From: an uncultured Vibrio sp.
GTDB taxonomy: Bacteria; Pseudomonadota; Gammaproteobacteria; Enterobacterales; Vibrionaceae
DNA: 64,000 bases
Direction of reading: 5' to 3'
Assembly: GCF_947488985.1 (NCBI RefSeq)
Contig: NZ_CANLBV010000010.1
Coordinates: 1 to 64,000 of the forward strand
Below are positions 8,695-19,284 of the stretch, piece by piece. The notes under the pieces are model-generated. The model ran no database searches and was not told the DNA's origin. It saw nothing but the letters and a program-made list of their open reading frames with translations. The translations under genes were made by a program, and so were the position numbers. The stretch's first letter is position 1; each line of letters begins with the position of its first letter.

Positions 8695-9780
8695 ATGCAG
8701 GAATTGCGATTTGTACTCATTATTGTTGGCGCATTAGCTATCGCCGCATTATTGTTCCATGGTCTATGGACGAGTAAAAAAGAAGGGAAAGCAAAGTTTG
8801 GCGATAAGCCGCTTGGTAAGCTTGATAACGACGACTTAGATGAAGCAGAAACGATCCCAAACCGTTCATTCGCCCCAGAAGATGATTTTGAGATAATCCG
8901 AAAAGAACGTAAAGAGCCGGACTTTGCTGTTTCACCGTCTGCGGCTGATCCGCTGATCGACTCAGATCCACTCACCGCACCAGTCATGAAAGAAGCGCAT
9001 CAAGATGACATCGAATTGAATGATCTTCCCTCTTTCAGCGTTGAAGACTCAATTAAGGTTGAAAGCGAACCTGAAGTGATTGAGGAGCAGAAGGTGATTG
9101 AGCCTGAAGTGCCTAGCTTTGAGTTAACCGATGAACAAAAAGAAAACCACGCAGGTTTTCAAGAGCAATACGGTTCATTTAATGAACAAACCGATGAAGC
9201 TATTAATGCCTCATTAACGGCAACCGATGCCTTTAATTCAACCGATGCATTGGCGGCAACAAATGCGCCGTCGACGAGTGAACCTTTGGCCGTGAAAGAA
9301 GCGGTTGTTTCGCAAAGCTCTGCCTCTATTGAAGATACGAGTTCAGATGAAGAGCTTGGGTTAGAGGTCATCGTACTTAACGTTCATTGTGCGGGTGACG
9401 CGCCGTTTGTAGGGACTCAACTTTTCCGTAGCATGGAGAATAACGGCTTAACCTATGGTGAGATGTCTATCTACCACTGCTTTGCACAATCGACTAACAC
9501 ACCTAAAGTTATATTCAGTGTTGCGAACATGATGCAGCCGGGTACGCTAGAGCATGATGATCCTGCCAGCTTTACCACCAAAGGCATTTCGTTCTTCATG
9601 ACGTTGCCATGTTACGGTCAAGCCGATCAAAACTTTAATGTGATGCTAAGAACGGCGCAGAAAATCGCCGATGATATGGGTGGTAACGTTTTGGATGAGT
9701 CGCGTAATTTGATGACGCCAAATCGATTGTCTGATTACCGTAAGCAGATCAGGGACTTTATGACGGAAGCGGATGCTTAG
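8695..9780 (+). CDS. zipA: Cell division protein ZipA
   Basis: A membrane anchor of the Z-ring. The N-terminus is a single membrane segment (about residues 5-25, [18 protein letters not shown]) followed by a short basic stretch, then a long acidic, low-complexity linker (about 30-225) rich in Glu, Pro, Ala and Thr. The C-terminal globular FtsZ-binding domain (about 228-355) contains IVLNVHC and [15 protein letters not shown]. At 361 residues it is longer than the E. coli protein (328), the extra length being linker. It is followed by ligA, as in many gammaproteobacteria. Confidence 0.95.
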   Translation: MQELRFVLIIVGALAIAALLFHGLWTSKKEGKAKFGDKPLGKLDNDDLDEAETIPNRSFAPEDDFEIIRKERKEPDFAVSPSAADPLIDSDPLTAPVMKEAHQDDIELNDLPSFSVEDSIKVESEPEVIEEQKVIEPEVPSFELTDEQKENHAGFQEQYGSFNEQTDEAINASLTATDAFNSTDALAATNAPSTSEPLAVKEAVVSQSSASIEDTSSDEELGLEVIVLNVHCAGDAPFVGTQLFRSMENNGLTYGEMSIYHCFAQSTNTPKVIFSVANMMQPGTLEHDDPASFTTKGISFFMTLPCYGQADQNFNVMLRTAQKIADDMGGNVLDESRNLMTPNRLSDYRKQIRDFMTEADA

Positions 9781-9818
9781 ACGTATAGTTTAGCCTTGTA
9801 AATAATCTATATTTATAG

Positions 9819-11885
<2,067 letters not shown>

Positions 11886-11908
11886 GTTAATTCAGCGAAA
11901 TAAACCAT

Positions 11909-11940
11909 AAAGGCACTCCTTTTTAAGGCGTGCCTTTTTT
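11909..11940 (+). terminator. Terminator of ligA
   Basis: AAAGGCAC is answered by GTGCCTTT, and an inner CCTTTTTAAGG adds pairing; six T follow. It ends about 55 bases after the stop. Confidence 0.85.
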
Positions 11941-12410
11941 GTAACTTTTATAAAGTGTTGAGCTTTTTAATCATTGGAAACTTTGTCTATATACGAACTG
12001 CTAAATCAGGACTGTGACGCTGCTCAATATTAATTATACATCGTTCTAATTGCACAAAATTTGCGAGTCATATCTATATTTTGCATGAGTTACTTTGGTT
12101 AAGTTGTTGTTATTTATGTGTTTATATTAATTTAGCTATTAATTCCTTTATTTGTAGATCAGGATCACTAACTAGGGTGTAAATTTGCACCAACTCATAT
12201 TTTTTTAGATAAAAATTAAGTTCTCATTGATATTTTTTTTGGTGAAGTTAGTCTTAGTGTCATGGATACACGATGTGTATGACCAGAAAAGGAAATAGAG
12301 AATTCAGTACTAGGGGGTTCTCAAACAAGAAAAGGTATTTCTGTCTACGGCGGCCAACTTTAGGCGGGAAATATTCAAACAGCTATATCCATTTTTAGGA
12401 GTTTTATTCC
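11941..12410 (+). promoter_or_regulatory. Long AT-rich region upstream of the porin gene
   Basis: About 470 bases without a gene. A half-good CRP-like site (TGTGA, 6 bases, TCAAT) lies near 12014. The last 120 bases are less AT-rich and look like a leader: GAGAATTC and GGGGTTCTC around 12299-12323 can pair as an 8-bp stem with G-U pairs. No reading frame with a ribosome-binding site was found. Promoter elements are not resolved. Confidence 0.4.
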
Positions 12411-13556
12411 ATGGAAAAAAAAATTTTCAAACGTACTCTACTAGGTACATCCGTTGCTCTTTTATCGACAGGCGTAATGGCGAAAGAAGTTGGTATCAAC
12501 TCTGACTTCAACGTTGACGTATACGGTGTTGCAGCTATCTCTTTAGTTAACTACAACACTACAGATCAAGATGATGCGAGCAGCGGTTATGTGGTCGAAA
12601 ACGAATCTCGTATCGGCTTCCGTGCTCATAAAGATATGTTTGATGATGTACTAATCACAATGCAAATCGAATCTGGCTATGTAGATAGCACAGACTGGCC
12701 TCATGGTGGTGTTTCAGGTGGTGTGCTAGGTTTCCGTGATACTTTCATCGGTGCATCTGGCTCTTGGGGTAACTTACGTGTGGGTCGTGTTCTTACGCCA
12801 CTATACGAAATCGTTGATTGGCCATACTCTAACCCAGGTCTAGGCTCTGTATTCGATTGGGGCGGCATCAACGGCCACTATGATCGTCAATCTAACCAAG
12901 TTCGTTACGATTCTCCAAAATTCGGCGGTTTTTCTTTTGCAGCTTCTGTTGGTCGTGATGATAACGACAACGGTGGTGGTGCGGCGACTCGTGATGCAAA
13001 CTTTGTCGGTGCAAGCGCAAAGTACAGCTTTGAAAAAGTAACATTCATGGGTGGTGTAGAATCTGGTACACGTGTCGTTGGCGATACAGCTGAGTCTTGT
13101 GTATTTGACCCTGATGCACCAGGTACACCGGATTGTACAGCTGCGGTAGATGGGTATAAGGATGACACATTTGCTTATATTGTTGGCTTTGAAGCAAGCC
13201 TACCAGCAGGCTTCGGTATTGCAGCAGCATACAAAGGCGAAGAAATTGATAACGGTACTCGTAAGTACACCCAAGATTCATACTCTATCATTGGTCAATA
13301 CTGGAACGGTCCATGGGGCTTTAAATTAGGCTACGCAGCGAATGATGATGCAGAGTTATCTGGTACAACTGCTTCTAATTCATCGCTAAAAGCGAGTGCA
13401 ACAGATAAGAGTGATACTATTTCTGGTCAGCTTATGTACGTGAACAATGGTTTTGTACCTTACCTACGTGTAGCAAGCCGCAGTTTTACTGATAATGACC
13501 GTGGTGAAGTATCATCAGATATCGTAACTCGTATTGGTCTAGAATACGGTTTTTAA
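12411..13556 (+). CDS. Outer-membrane porin (general porin fold, possible chitoporin)
   Basis: A 381-residue Gram-negative trimeric porin-type beta-barrel. The N-terminal signal peptide ends at about ALLSTGVMA; the mature barrel starts with the DFNVDVYGVAAIS strand and ends in the C-terminal phenylalanine (GLEYGF) needed for assembly. The loop 3-type segment and RVGRVLTPLYEI are typical. In V. cholerae the porin beside ligA (VC0972) has been reported as the chitoporin, so this may be its equivalent; the sequence alone would also allow a general OmpU-like porin. The mature sequence has two cysteines close together (near residue 225-236). A terminator follows. Confidence 0.85.
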   Translation: MEKKIFKRTLLGTSVALLSTGVMAKEVGINSDFNVDVYGVAAISLVNYNTTDQDDASSGYVVENESRIGFRAHKDMFDDVLITMQIESGYVDSTDWPHGGVSGGVLGFRDTFIGASGSWGNLRVGRVLTPLYEIVDWPYSNPGLGSVFDWGGINGHYDRQSNQVRYDSPKFGGFSFAASVGRDDNDNGGGAATRDANFVGASAKYSFEKVTFMGGVESGTRVVGDTAESCVFDPDAPGTPDCTAAVDGYKDDTFAYIVGFEASLPAGFGIAAAYKGEEIDNGTRKYTQDSYSIIGQYWNGPWGFKLGYAANDDAELSGTTASNSSLKASATDKSDTISGQLMYVNNGFVPYLRVASRSFTDNDRGEVSSDIVTRIGLEYGF

Positions 13557-13592
13557 GCTAGAATCATCAGCTTAAACAGTTAGATAAAAATC

Positions 13593-13624
13593 AAAACGCT
13601 GGTAAATTTTTGCCAGCGTTTTTC
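13593..13624 (+). terminator. Terminator of the porin gene
   Basis: AAAACGCTGG and CCAGCGTTTT form a 10-bp stem that extends with further A-T pairs, followed by T. It ends just before the next gene's ribosome-binding site. Confidence 0.9.
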
Positions 13625-13651
13625 CATAGTGAACATAAGGAATTAGTCATA

Positions 13652-14455
13652 ATGAATAAAGTTAGTGTAGTTGTATTATCATTATTTTTGGGAGCTTGTA
13701 GTTCACTCGATTCACAAAGTAATTTTGCAGATTCAGTTGCAGATGTACAGTCAAAAGGTGACTATATTCAAGTGACTGGACAATCTTATGTCGCGGAAAG
13801 TAAAGCGAACGTCGGTGCTGATATCCTGAAATCTTCACTCTATTTTACATACAACAAAGAAGTAACGCAGAACTCGGCTCCAGAATCTTCAATTATCATG
13901 GATGTGAGTTACTTCCAGAGCTATAAAGAATACGAAACTGTAAGCTTTTTTGGCAAGACGATAGATCTTGAAGAGAGACAGGTTCCAAGAGAGACCTGCA
14001 GTGAACACTGCACAAAGACTCAATATATTAAATTTCCATTGAGCGAAGCTGACATCCAGCAAGCAAGAGAAAAGAACTTAGAATTTACACTTGATGGACA
14101 AAACTCAGCAATGAGTACAACGTTCATTGTGCCGAAAGCGTATATCGACACAATCTATAATGGCGCAAATAATCATACAGCTATCGCTGTTGCTCCAGTA
14201 GTGGTACCTGTTGCGACTGTAGTTGCTGAAGAACCAAAAGCGTCTCAAGCTCAACAGATGGTAAATTACTGGTATGGACAAGCGACGCCAGAAGAACAGT
14301 CAAAAGTGACGGATTGGGCATTCAAGAATCGTAAGAACGCTACCCCAGCATCACTAGAAGGCTCAAAAGAGATCGAAATGGTTTCATACTGGTTCAATAA
14401 GCTAGACAGTGAAGAAAAATCTCAAACGATGATTTGGTTGTTAGAGCAAGAGTAA
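13652..14455 (+). CDS. Lipoprotein with two C-terminal tryptophan repeats, function unknown
   Basis: I start at MNKVSVVVLSLFLGACSS, which has AAGGA upstream and a lipobox with the lipidated cysteine at 16; an upstream ATG in frame gives no signal peptide and overlaps the porin terminator. The 267-residue protein has no family name I recognise. A CSEHC pair (116 and 120) could bind metal or form a disulfide. Residues 202-226 and 242-266 are an internal repeat of the form MVxYW(Y/F), five residues, EE, then W about 6-7 residues on. A Val/Ala-rich hinge (176-192) precedes them. It is downstream of the porin but behind a terminator. Confidence 0.8.
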   Translation: MNKVSVVVLSLFLGACSSLDSQSNFADSVADVQSKGDYIQVTGQSYVAESKANVGADILKSSLYFTYNKEVTQNSAPESSIIMDVSYFQSYKEYETVSFFGKTIDLEERQVPRETCSEHCTKTQYIKFPLSEADIQQAREKNLEFTLDGQNSAMSTTFIVPKAYIDTIYNGANNHTAIAVAPVVVPVATVVAEEPKASQAQQMVNYWYGQATPEEQSKVTDWAFKNRKNATPASLEGSKEIEMVSYWFNKLDSEEKSQTMIWLLEQE

Positions 14456-14487
14456 GCCTTTAGCCTAAGCCTCAAACTATGTTTTTC

Positions 14488-14525
14488 AACCGCAGTATTG
14501 TATAACAGCAGTACTGCGGTTTTTC
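14488..14525 (+). terminator. Terminator of the lipoprotein gene
   Basis: AACCGCAGTA and TACTGCGGTT form a 10-bp stem with a loop of about 14 bases and five T after it. Confidence 0.85.
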
Positions 14526-14577
14526 GTTTTAGATCGCACTCTTTGTTTTCGGTAACGTTTGAATTATAGGTAATAGA

Positions 14578-14970
14578 GTGAATATTGGTGAAGTAGCGAA
14601 ACGTGTTGGTACAACAGCGAAATCCATTCGTTTTTACGAAAGTAAAGGCATGATGAGCCCCCCACATCGTTCAGAAAACGGCTACAGGCAATACAGCGAG
14701 ATTCACATCGAACAGTTAGAGTTCGTGCTAAGAGCTAAAATGGTTGGATTTACCCTTGATGAGTGCAAATCACTGGTTGAGCTGGCAATGAACCCCAATA
14801 GAGAAAGCTATGAGGTAAAAAAGAAGGCAACGCAAAAGTTAGATGAAATAGAATTGAAGCTTGCTGAATTAAATACGATTAAGGCTCAGTTGCAATCTTG
14901 GGTGCATGATTGCCCTGGAGATGCCTCAAACGAATGTCCTATTTTGAATAATTTGTCAGGCCGAAAATAG
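14578..14970 (+). CDS. cueR: MerR-family copper-responsive regulator CueR
   Basis: A 130-residue MerR-type regulator starting at GTG. The N-terminal winged helix (MNIGEVAKRVGTTAKSIRFY, then GYRQYS) binds the promoter, and a dimerisation coiled coil follows (75-110). The metal loop has C112 and C120 in CPGDASNECP, the same positions as Cu(I)-binding Cys112 and Cys120 of E. coli CueR, so copper or silver sensing is likely. No copA or other copper gene is adjacent, which is usual for Vibrio. A non-terminator-like hairpin follows at 15011. Confidence 0.88.
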   Translation: MNIGEVAKRVGTTAKSIRFYESKGMMSPPHRSENGYRQYSEIHIEQLEFVLRAKMVGFTLDECKSLVELAMNPNRESYEVKKKATQKLDEIELKLAELNTIKAQLQSWVHDCPGDASNECPILNNLSGRK

Positions 14971-15010
14971 ATGACCTTTCTTTAAAATTTGTCTGGCAAT
15001 CAAACAGTGT

Positions 15011-15041
15011 GTCAGGCAGTAAAGAGTATTACTGGCCTGAC
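15011..15041. terminator. Hairpin between convergent cueR and small ORF
   Basis: GTCAGGCAGTAA (15011-15022) pairs with TTACTG then CCTGAC (15029-15041) with one bulged G. No T-run follows on either strand, so termination is only possible, not clear. Confidence 0.4.
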
Positions 15042-15053
15042 GTTCGTTACCTA

Positions 15054-15242
15054 TCAAAGAACCTTTCCGCCATAGTGTTTGCAAATCAGCAATGGCACAT
15101 GAGTGACTGCGTTTCCATCTGAACACTTCACAATAGGTCCCAAGTTACCATTGCCATTGCCATTACCATTACCTGTGCTCGCAATAGCACTTCCAAATGA
15201 TAAGCTGAAGATCGCTGTTACAATAATTAAAATATGTTTCAT
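15054..15242 (-). CDS. Small exported protein with Gly-Asn repeat
   Basis: A 62-residue protein not assigned to a family. The start MKHILIIVTAIF has GGAG upstream and gives a clean signal peptide with cleavage after AIA (about residue 21); a longer frame upstream has no such features. The mature part begins with five Gly-Asn dipeptides encoded by a 6-bp repeat (GGTAAT/GGCAAT), then a compact segment with two cysteines (C40 and C54) that could form a disulfide in the periplasm. Copy number of the dipeptide could vary by slippage without breaking the frame. Function unknown. Confidence 0.65.
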   Translation of the reverse strand: MKHILIIVTAIFSLSFGSAIASTGNGNGNGNGNLGPIVKCSDGNAVTHVPLLICKHYGGKVL

Positions 15243-15561
15243 ATGAACTCCATAAGATTTATCTCTGATTGAGATAAGTCTTAGTATGAACAAGTAGAAA
15301 AAAAAATCAAAAATACGACGAACTTAACATTTTTAATAATTCTAATTAAGCAATTGCACGGTTCAGTATTCATATGTATTTTTGTCAATATAACGGGCTT
15401 TCTTATGCCTTTTGGCTGTTATTTAATTCTTTAACATTACCAAATAAATACTTATTTTATTTTTAATCCAATCTATCTTAATGATAAATATAATATTATT
15501 GCACTATTTAGACTGGCTGAGTCCGCATTTATTAACAGTACAGATTTTATATTTCTTTATG
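15243..15561. other. AT-rich gap with no gene seen
   Basis: These 319 bases are very AT-rich and lie between the start of the small exported protein gene and the end of the NfeD-like gene. It must hold the promoter of the former. I see no reading frame, RNA or strong terminator in it. Confidence 0.5.
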
Positions 15562-16011
15562 TTATAACGGTTCTATTATTAGAACTATTCCTTCTAATGC
15601 GACAATCTTAATTTCGGTGCCTGATGGGATATCTTGGCTGGCTCTTGCGGACCAAGAGGAGTCGCCGATTTTAATTCGACAGCTCCCTCTTTTTACTGCT
15701 TCAGTAAGAAACACGGTTTGACCTACCAGTTGTTTTTCTCTTTGGTTTAACTCGCGCCCCGCATCCGATTGTTTATCATTCGACAGTTGCCTTCTCCACC
15801 ACAACCAAGTAGTCATAAGAGAGAAGCTGGCAAAGGACAGCCATTGCATCTGCCAGCCAATAGGTAGAGCCCCCAAAAGTGCACCGACCAACATGGCAGA
15901 TATACCTATCCATAAAAAGTAACCAGCGGTTCCAATCAGTTCAAGTGCAAGCAGAGCTAGACCAAATGCTAGCCAGTGCCAGTGGTTTACTTGCTCCAGT
16001 AATTCGACCAT
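15562..16011 (-). CDS. NfeD-like membrane protein (YbbK-type partner of a stomatin)
   Basis: A 149-residue membrane protein with hydrophobic segments at about 10-30, 32-48 and 54-70, followed by a soluble C-terminal OB-fold part of the NfeD family (about 85-149, with LVGQTVFLTEAV and SGTEIKIVALEGIVLIIEP). It follows qmcA by 3 bases, so the two are co-transcribed. NfeD proteins are regular partners of SPFH/stomatin proteins at membrane microdomains. The name of its E. coli partner gene varies between sources, so no symbol is given. Confidence 0.88.
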   Translation of the reverse strand: MVELLEQVNHWHWLAFGLALLALELIGTAGYFLWIGISAMLVGALLGALPIGWQMQWLSFASFSLMTTWLWWRRQLSNDKQSDAGRELNQREKQLVGQTVFLTEAVKRGSCRIKIGDSSWSARASQDIPSGTEIKIVALEGIVLIIEPL

Positions 16012-16014
16012 AAG

Positions 16015-16944
16015 TTAGTCCTTACTACCTTTGTCATTCTTATGCGAGAACATTTCTGCAATACCAGCGACAGAGCCCATTAGGCCTGTTGCTTCAAGTG
16101 GTAGCATGATGATTTTGCCGTTTTCAGCTTGGCCAATTGATTTTAGTGCGTCGGTATAGCCTTGTGCTATGAAGTAGTTTACTGCTTGCATGTCACCTTG
16201 AGCAATCGCCGTAGATACCATTTCTGTTGCTTTAGCTTCTGCTTCTGCAGCACGTTCACGAGCTTCAGCTTGAAGTATCGCGGCTTGTTTTTCACCTTCT
16301 GCTTTCAGGATCTCTGACTGCTTGTGACCTTCCGCTTTTAGGATTTCTGCTTGTCTTACGCCTTCTGCTTCTAGGATATCTGCACGTTTGTTTCGTTCGG
16401 CCTTCATCTGAGCATTCATCGCAGCGGTAAGATCGGCTGGTGGTTGTACGTCTTTAATTTCAATACGCGTAACTTTTACACCCCAAGGGTTGGTTGCTTC
16501 ATCGACGATGTTAAGCAGTTTGGTATTGATCATGTCACGCTGGCTGAGCATTTCATCCAATTCCATAGAACCAAGTACAGTACGGATATTGGTGAGGGTT
16601 AAGTTACGAATCGCATGTTCAAGATCGTTCACTTCATAGGCTGCTTTAGGGGCATCGATAACCTGAACAAAACACACAGCATCAATCACTACGTTCGCGT
16701 TGTCTTTAGAGATGATTTCTTGAGCTGGGATGTCGAGAACACGCTCCATCATGCTGATGCGTTGTCCAACTTTATCAATAAATGGAATGATCAAATTTAA
16801 GCCCGGTCTTAGGGTATGTGTGTAACGACCGAAGCGTTCTACTGTCCAGTTATTGCCTTGTGGAACGGTTTTTACGCCGGCGAAAATAAACAACAGTGCG
16901 ACGGCGGTAAAGACGCCAATAGTAATCAGTGTATCAATAGCCAT
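16015..16944 (-). CDS. qmcA: SPFH/Band 7 (stomatin-like) protein QmcA
   Basis: A 309-residue member of the stomatin/prohibitin family. There is one N-terminal membrane segment (about 5-24), then the Band 7 domain (25-190, [22 protein letters not shown] and [16 protein letters not shown]), then an alanine- and glutamate-rich coiled coil (190-245) with near-repeats of the form ILKAEGxKQ. These proteins form large membrane rings or scaffolds and in E. coli interact with the FtsH/HflKC system. It lies upstream of the NfeD-like gene in one operon. Confidence 0.93.
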   Translation of the reverse strand: MAIDTLITIGVFTAVALLFIFAGVKTVPQGNNWTVERFGRYTHTLRPGLNLIIPFIDKVGQRISMMERVLDIPAQEIISKDNANVVIDAVCFVQVIDAPKAAYEVNDLEHAIRNLTLTNIRTVLGSMELDEMLSQRDMINTKLLNIVDEATNPWGVKVTRIEIKDVQPPADLTAAMNAQMKAERNKRADILEAEGVRQAEILKAEGHKQSEILKAEGEKQAAILQAEARERAAEAEAKATEMVSTAIAQGDMQAVNYFIAQGYTDALKSIGQAENGKIIMLPLEATGLMGSVAGIAEMFSHKNDKGSKD

Positions 16945-17023
16945 ACAAAATCCTTTGCAAGTTAAGTTTTGATAGTTCGTTATTGATATTGGCTCAGATT
17001 TAAAATCGGAGCAAATTTATAAA

Positions 17024-17064
17024 TAAAAAGTAGGGCCATAAAATATTGATTTCATGGCCCTACT
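17024..17064 (-). terminator. Terminator of cnoX
   Basis: AGTAGGGCCAT (17029-17039) pairs with ATGGCCCTACT (17054-17064); on the minus strand five T follow. It ends the cnoX transcript before qmcA. Confidence 0.88.
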
Positions 17065-17161
17065 GGCATTTTTATATTCGATAAACTAATTGATTGAATT
17101 GTTAGTTTTCGAAGTGTTTTACAATGTTTAACTGACGTTGACGATTGTTAGGTCTACAGGG

Positions 17162-18016
17162 CTAGTAAAGTAGAGAGTACAACTGTCGACGGTACTTACT
17201 CGCCACCGTGTTGCCTTGTCCAAGCGCGCTTAAGATATCCATGAATTCTTTCTTCATGTCACCATCGAGAGTATTAAGGTCTTTTGCTAGGAAAGACCAC
17301 AGCAGATCCATTGCTTCTTCGCTACGGTTCACTTGGTGGTATTGCAGTGCCAATTCAGAGGCTGTTTTAGCATCGCTTGGGTTTTGCTGAAGAGCGGATT
17401 CTAGTGCTTGAATCTCAGGGCTGTCTGCTGCCTGTTTATGAAGTTCCAGCTTCGCAACCAAGCCTTTGTAGTAGTTGTCTTGGTACTCAAGCGGGATGGT
17501 TGCTAGTTGAGTGTCGGCTAGGTCAAATTGCTGCGTTTCTAACAAACACTCTGCGATTGCCAGTTTTACTTCACCTTTATTTGTGAGTTCTGCAGGAAGC
17601 TGTTGCATTGCCGCAAATGCTTGAGTGTGCTCACCGGCTTGCATCTGTTCAAGAGCCTGACGCAATGCTAATTCATCTTGGCTAGGAAGGTGTTTGCTTA
17701 GCATATCAACGATGGCTTCTAAGCTTTGAGGCCCACCAAGCCCGTCGACAGGCTGACCGTTAACAAACAGGGCAATCGTAGGCAGTGCTTGAACACCAAA
17801 TTGACTCGCAATGGCTTGCTCTTGTTCGCAATTTAATAGTGCTAGCGTGAACGCGCCATTGTATTGCTGAGTTAACGTTTGGAGTTCAGGAATGACTTGG
17901 GCGCTCTCTTGGCTCATTGGTGCCCAAAAATGGATGAGTACAGGGGTCTGCATCGAACCTTCTAATACTTGACGAAAGTTCTGCTCATTAAGTTCAACAA
18001 TATGCGGAGATTGCAT
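17162..18016 (-). CDS. cnoX: Chaperedoxin CnoX (YbbN), thioredoxin-fold plus TPR
   Basis: A 284-residue protein with an N-terminal thioredoxin fold (1-110) and a C-terminal TPR-like helical part (115-284). The usual WCxxC site reads WAPMSQES: both cysteines are replaced (M34, E37), and the cis-proline segment ALPTIALF is kept. E. coli CnoX, which protects substrates under bleach and works with GroEL, also lacks the full CxxC but keeps one cysteine there. So oxidoreductase activity is not expected; a holdase role is inferred from the family. Confidence 0.9.
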   Translation of the reverse strand: MQSPHIVELNEQNFRQVLEGSMQTPVLIHFWAPMSQESAQVIPELQTLTQQYNGAFTLALLNCEQEQAIASQFGVQALPTIALFVNGQPVDGLGGPQSLEAIVDMLSKHLPSQDELALRQALEQMQAGEHTQAFAAMQQLPAELTNKGEVKLAIAECLLETQQFDLADTQLATIPLEYQDNYYKGLVAKLELHKQAADSPEIQALESALQQNPSDAKTASELALQYHQVNRSEEAMDLLWSFLAKDLNTLDGDMKKEFMDILSALGQGNTVASKYRRQLYSLLY

Positions 18017-18219
18017 TTACGTTCCTTGAGGTTTGTTTTGTGGATACGTTGCAAATATGGGGTGAGAAGTCGGTAACTTCAAGATCTAACTCGGTTATCT
18101 TAGATAAAAAGCGCCAAAAATAGAAAAACGCCATGCTTCGATGTTGATAGGGTTGTTATCTCAACACGGAAGACACAGCGTTCTCATTGAGGTGTTCAGT
18201 GAGGTATTACTAAAGATAT

Positions 18220-18285
18220 TCAAAACAGAATAAACAACGTAATAGCCAGCCCCACACCTACCCAATTGAGGCGGTTTAAAGTCAT
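18220..18285 (-). CDS. Possible 21-residue membrane miniprotein
   Basis: In the 398-base gap between the SDR gene and cnoX, a minus-strand ATG at 18285 opens a 21-codon frame that reads MTLNRLNWVGVGLAITLFIL plus F, basic then hydrophobic, like a single-span miniprotein. GGA about 7 bases upstream is a weak ribosome-binding site. No terminator was seen after it. The remainder of the gap shows nothing else. Chance hydrophobic frames of this size are common, so this is tentative. Confidence 0.3.
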   Translation of the reverse strand: MTLNRLNWVGVGLAITLFILF

Positions 18286-18414
18286 GAATTATCCAGAAGT
18301 AGCTTCATCAATTGGGAATAATTGATGAGATAGGCTAAATCATGACATCTTATTGTTACGAATAAATTACATCGTTACATTAAAGCTTGCGACTGTTGAT
18401 TCAAAGTTAGTAAA

Positions 18415-19242
18415 TTATGCGGCTTTTCTGAGAATAGGGTCTAGCAAACGGCTCGGAAGTAATCTTTTCAATACAGCAAACACCTTAGTGGGGGTAGTGA
18501 CTCGGTATCTTAATTTTGGCTTATTGGCGGTGAGCGCGTGATAAACAGGTTCGATACAGCTTTCGGCAGGCAAAACAAACGCGTTATTCGATGACTCTTT
18601 CTCAAGTCGGACTTTTTGTTGTTGGTAAGCGTTTTGATGAACACTGCCTTCGATGCTGATCCACTTATTGAAAGCTTTTAAGGCGTTGGTTCTAAATTGG
18701 GTTTCGATTGGGCCGGGCTGCAGTAATGAAATGTGTATGCCACTGCCATGTAGCTCTAAACGTAGAGTGTCTGTCCAACCTTCGATTGCGAACTTTGATG
18801 CGTTGTAAGCACCGCGATATTTCATAGCGGCGAAGCCTAACACTGAACTGTTTTGTACGATGCGTCCTTCACCGCGTTCACGCATATGAGGAAGGATTTG
18901 GCAAACGAGATGATGCCAACCAAAGAAATTCGTCTCGAATTGTTCTCTTAGCCCTTGGGTTGGCAAGTCTTCGAGCGCGCCTGCTTGACCGTAAGCACCG
19001 TTATTAAATAACCCATACAAGCCATTTGGTGCGAGTTTTATCGCCAGCTCAGCGGCACTTTCAATACTTTCTTGATTGGCAAGATCGAGCTGGATACAGG
19101 TGAGCCCTTCGTCTAGAAGGCGTTGTACATCTTGTGGGTCACGACAAGATGCGATGACATGAAAACCACGTTGTTGAAGTGCATGAGCACAGGTATAGCC
19201 AATGCCCGTTGAGCTGCCCGTGATAAGAATCGACTTGTTCAC
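18415..19242 (-). CDS. Short-chain dehydrogenase/reductase (YbbO-like)
   Basis: A 275-residue classical SDR. The nucleotide-binding motif TGSSTGIGYTC is at the N-terminus, NNGAYG follows at about 88, and the catalytic Ser and Tyr-x-x-x-Lys appear as NSSVLGF and YNASKFAIEGW. The C-terminal tail is extended and basic, and may contact the membrane. In E. coli the related ybbO follows ybbN (cnoX), and the same order here supports orthology. YbbO is reported to reduce aldehydes or retinal-type substrates in vitro; the real substrate here is unknown. Confidence 0.85.
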   Translation of the reverse strand: MNKSILITGSSTGIGYTCAHALQQRGFHVIASCRDPQDVQRLLDEGLTCIQLDLANQESIESAAELAIKLAPNGLYGLFNNGAYGQAGALEDLPTQGLREQFETNFFGWHHLVCQILPHMRERGEGRIVQNSSVLGFAAMKYRGAYNASKFAIEGWTDTLRLELHGSGIHISLLQPGPIETQFRTNALKAFNKWISIEGSVHQNAYQQQKVRLEKESSNNAFVLPAESCIEPVYHALTANKPKLRYRVTTPTKVFAVLKRLLPSRLLDPILRKAA

Positions 19243-19284
19243 ACTTAATCCTTTTTAGAGTCTCTATTGCTATAGAGTAAAGAA

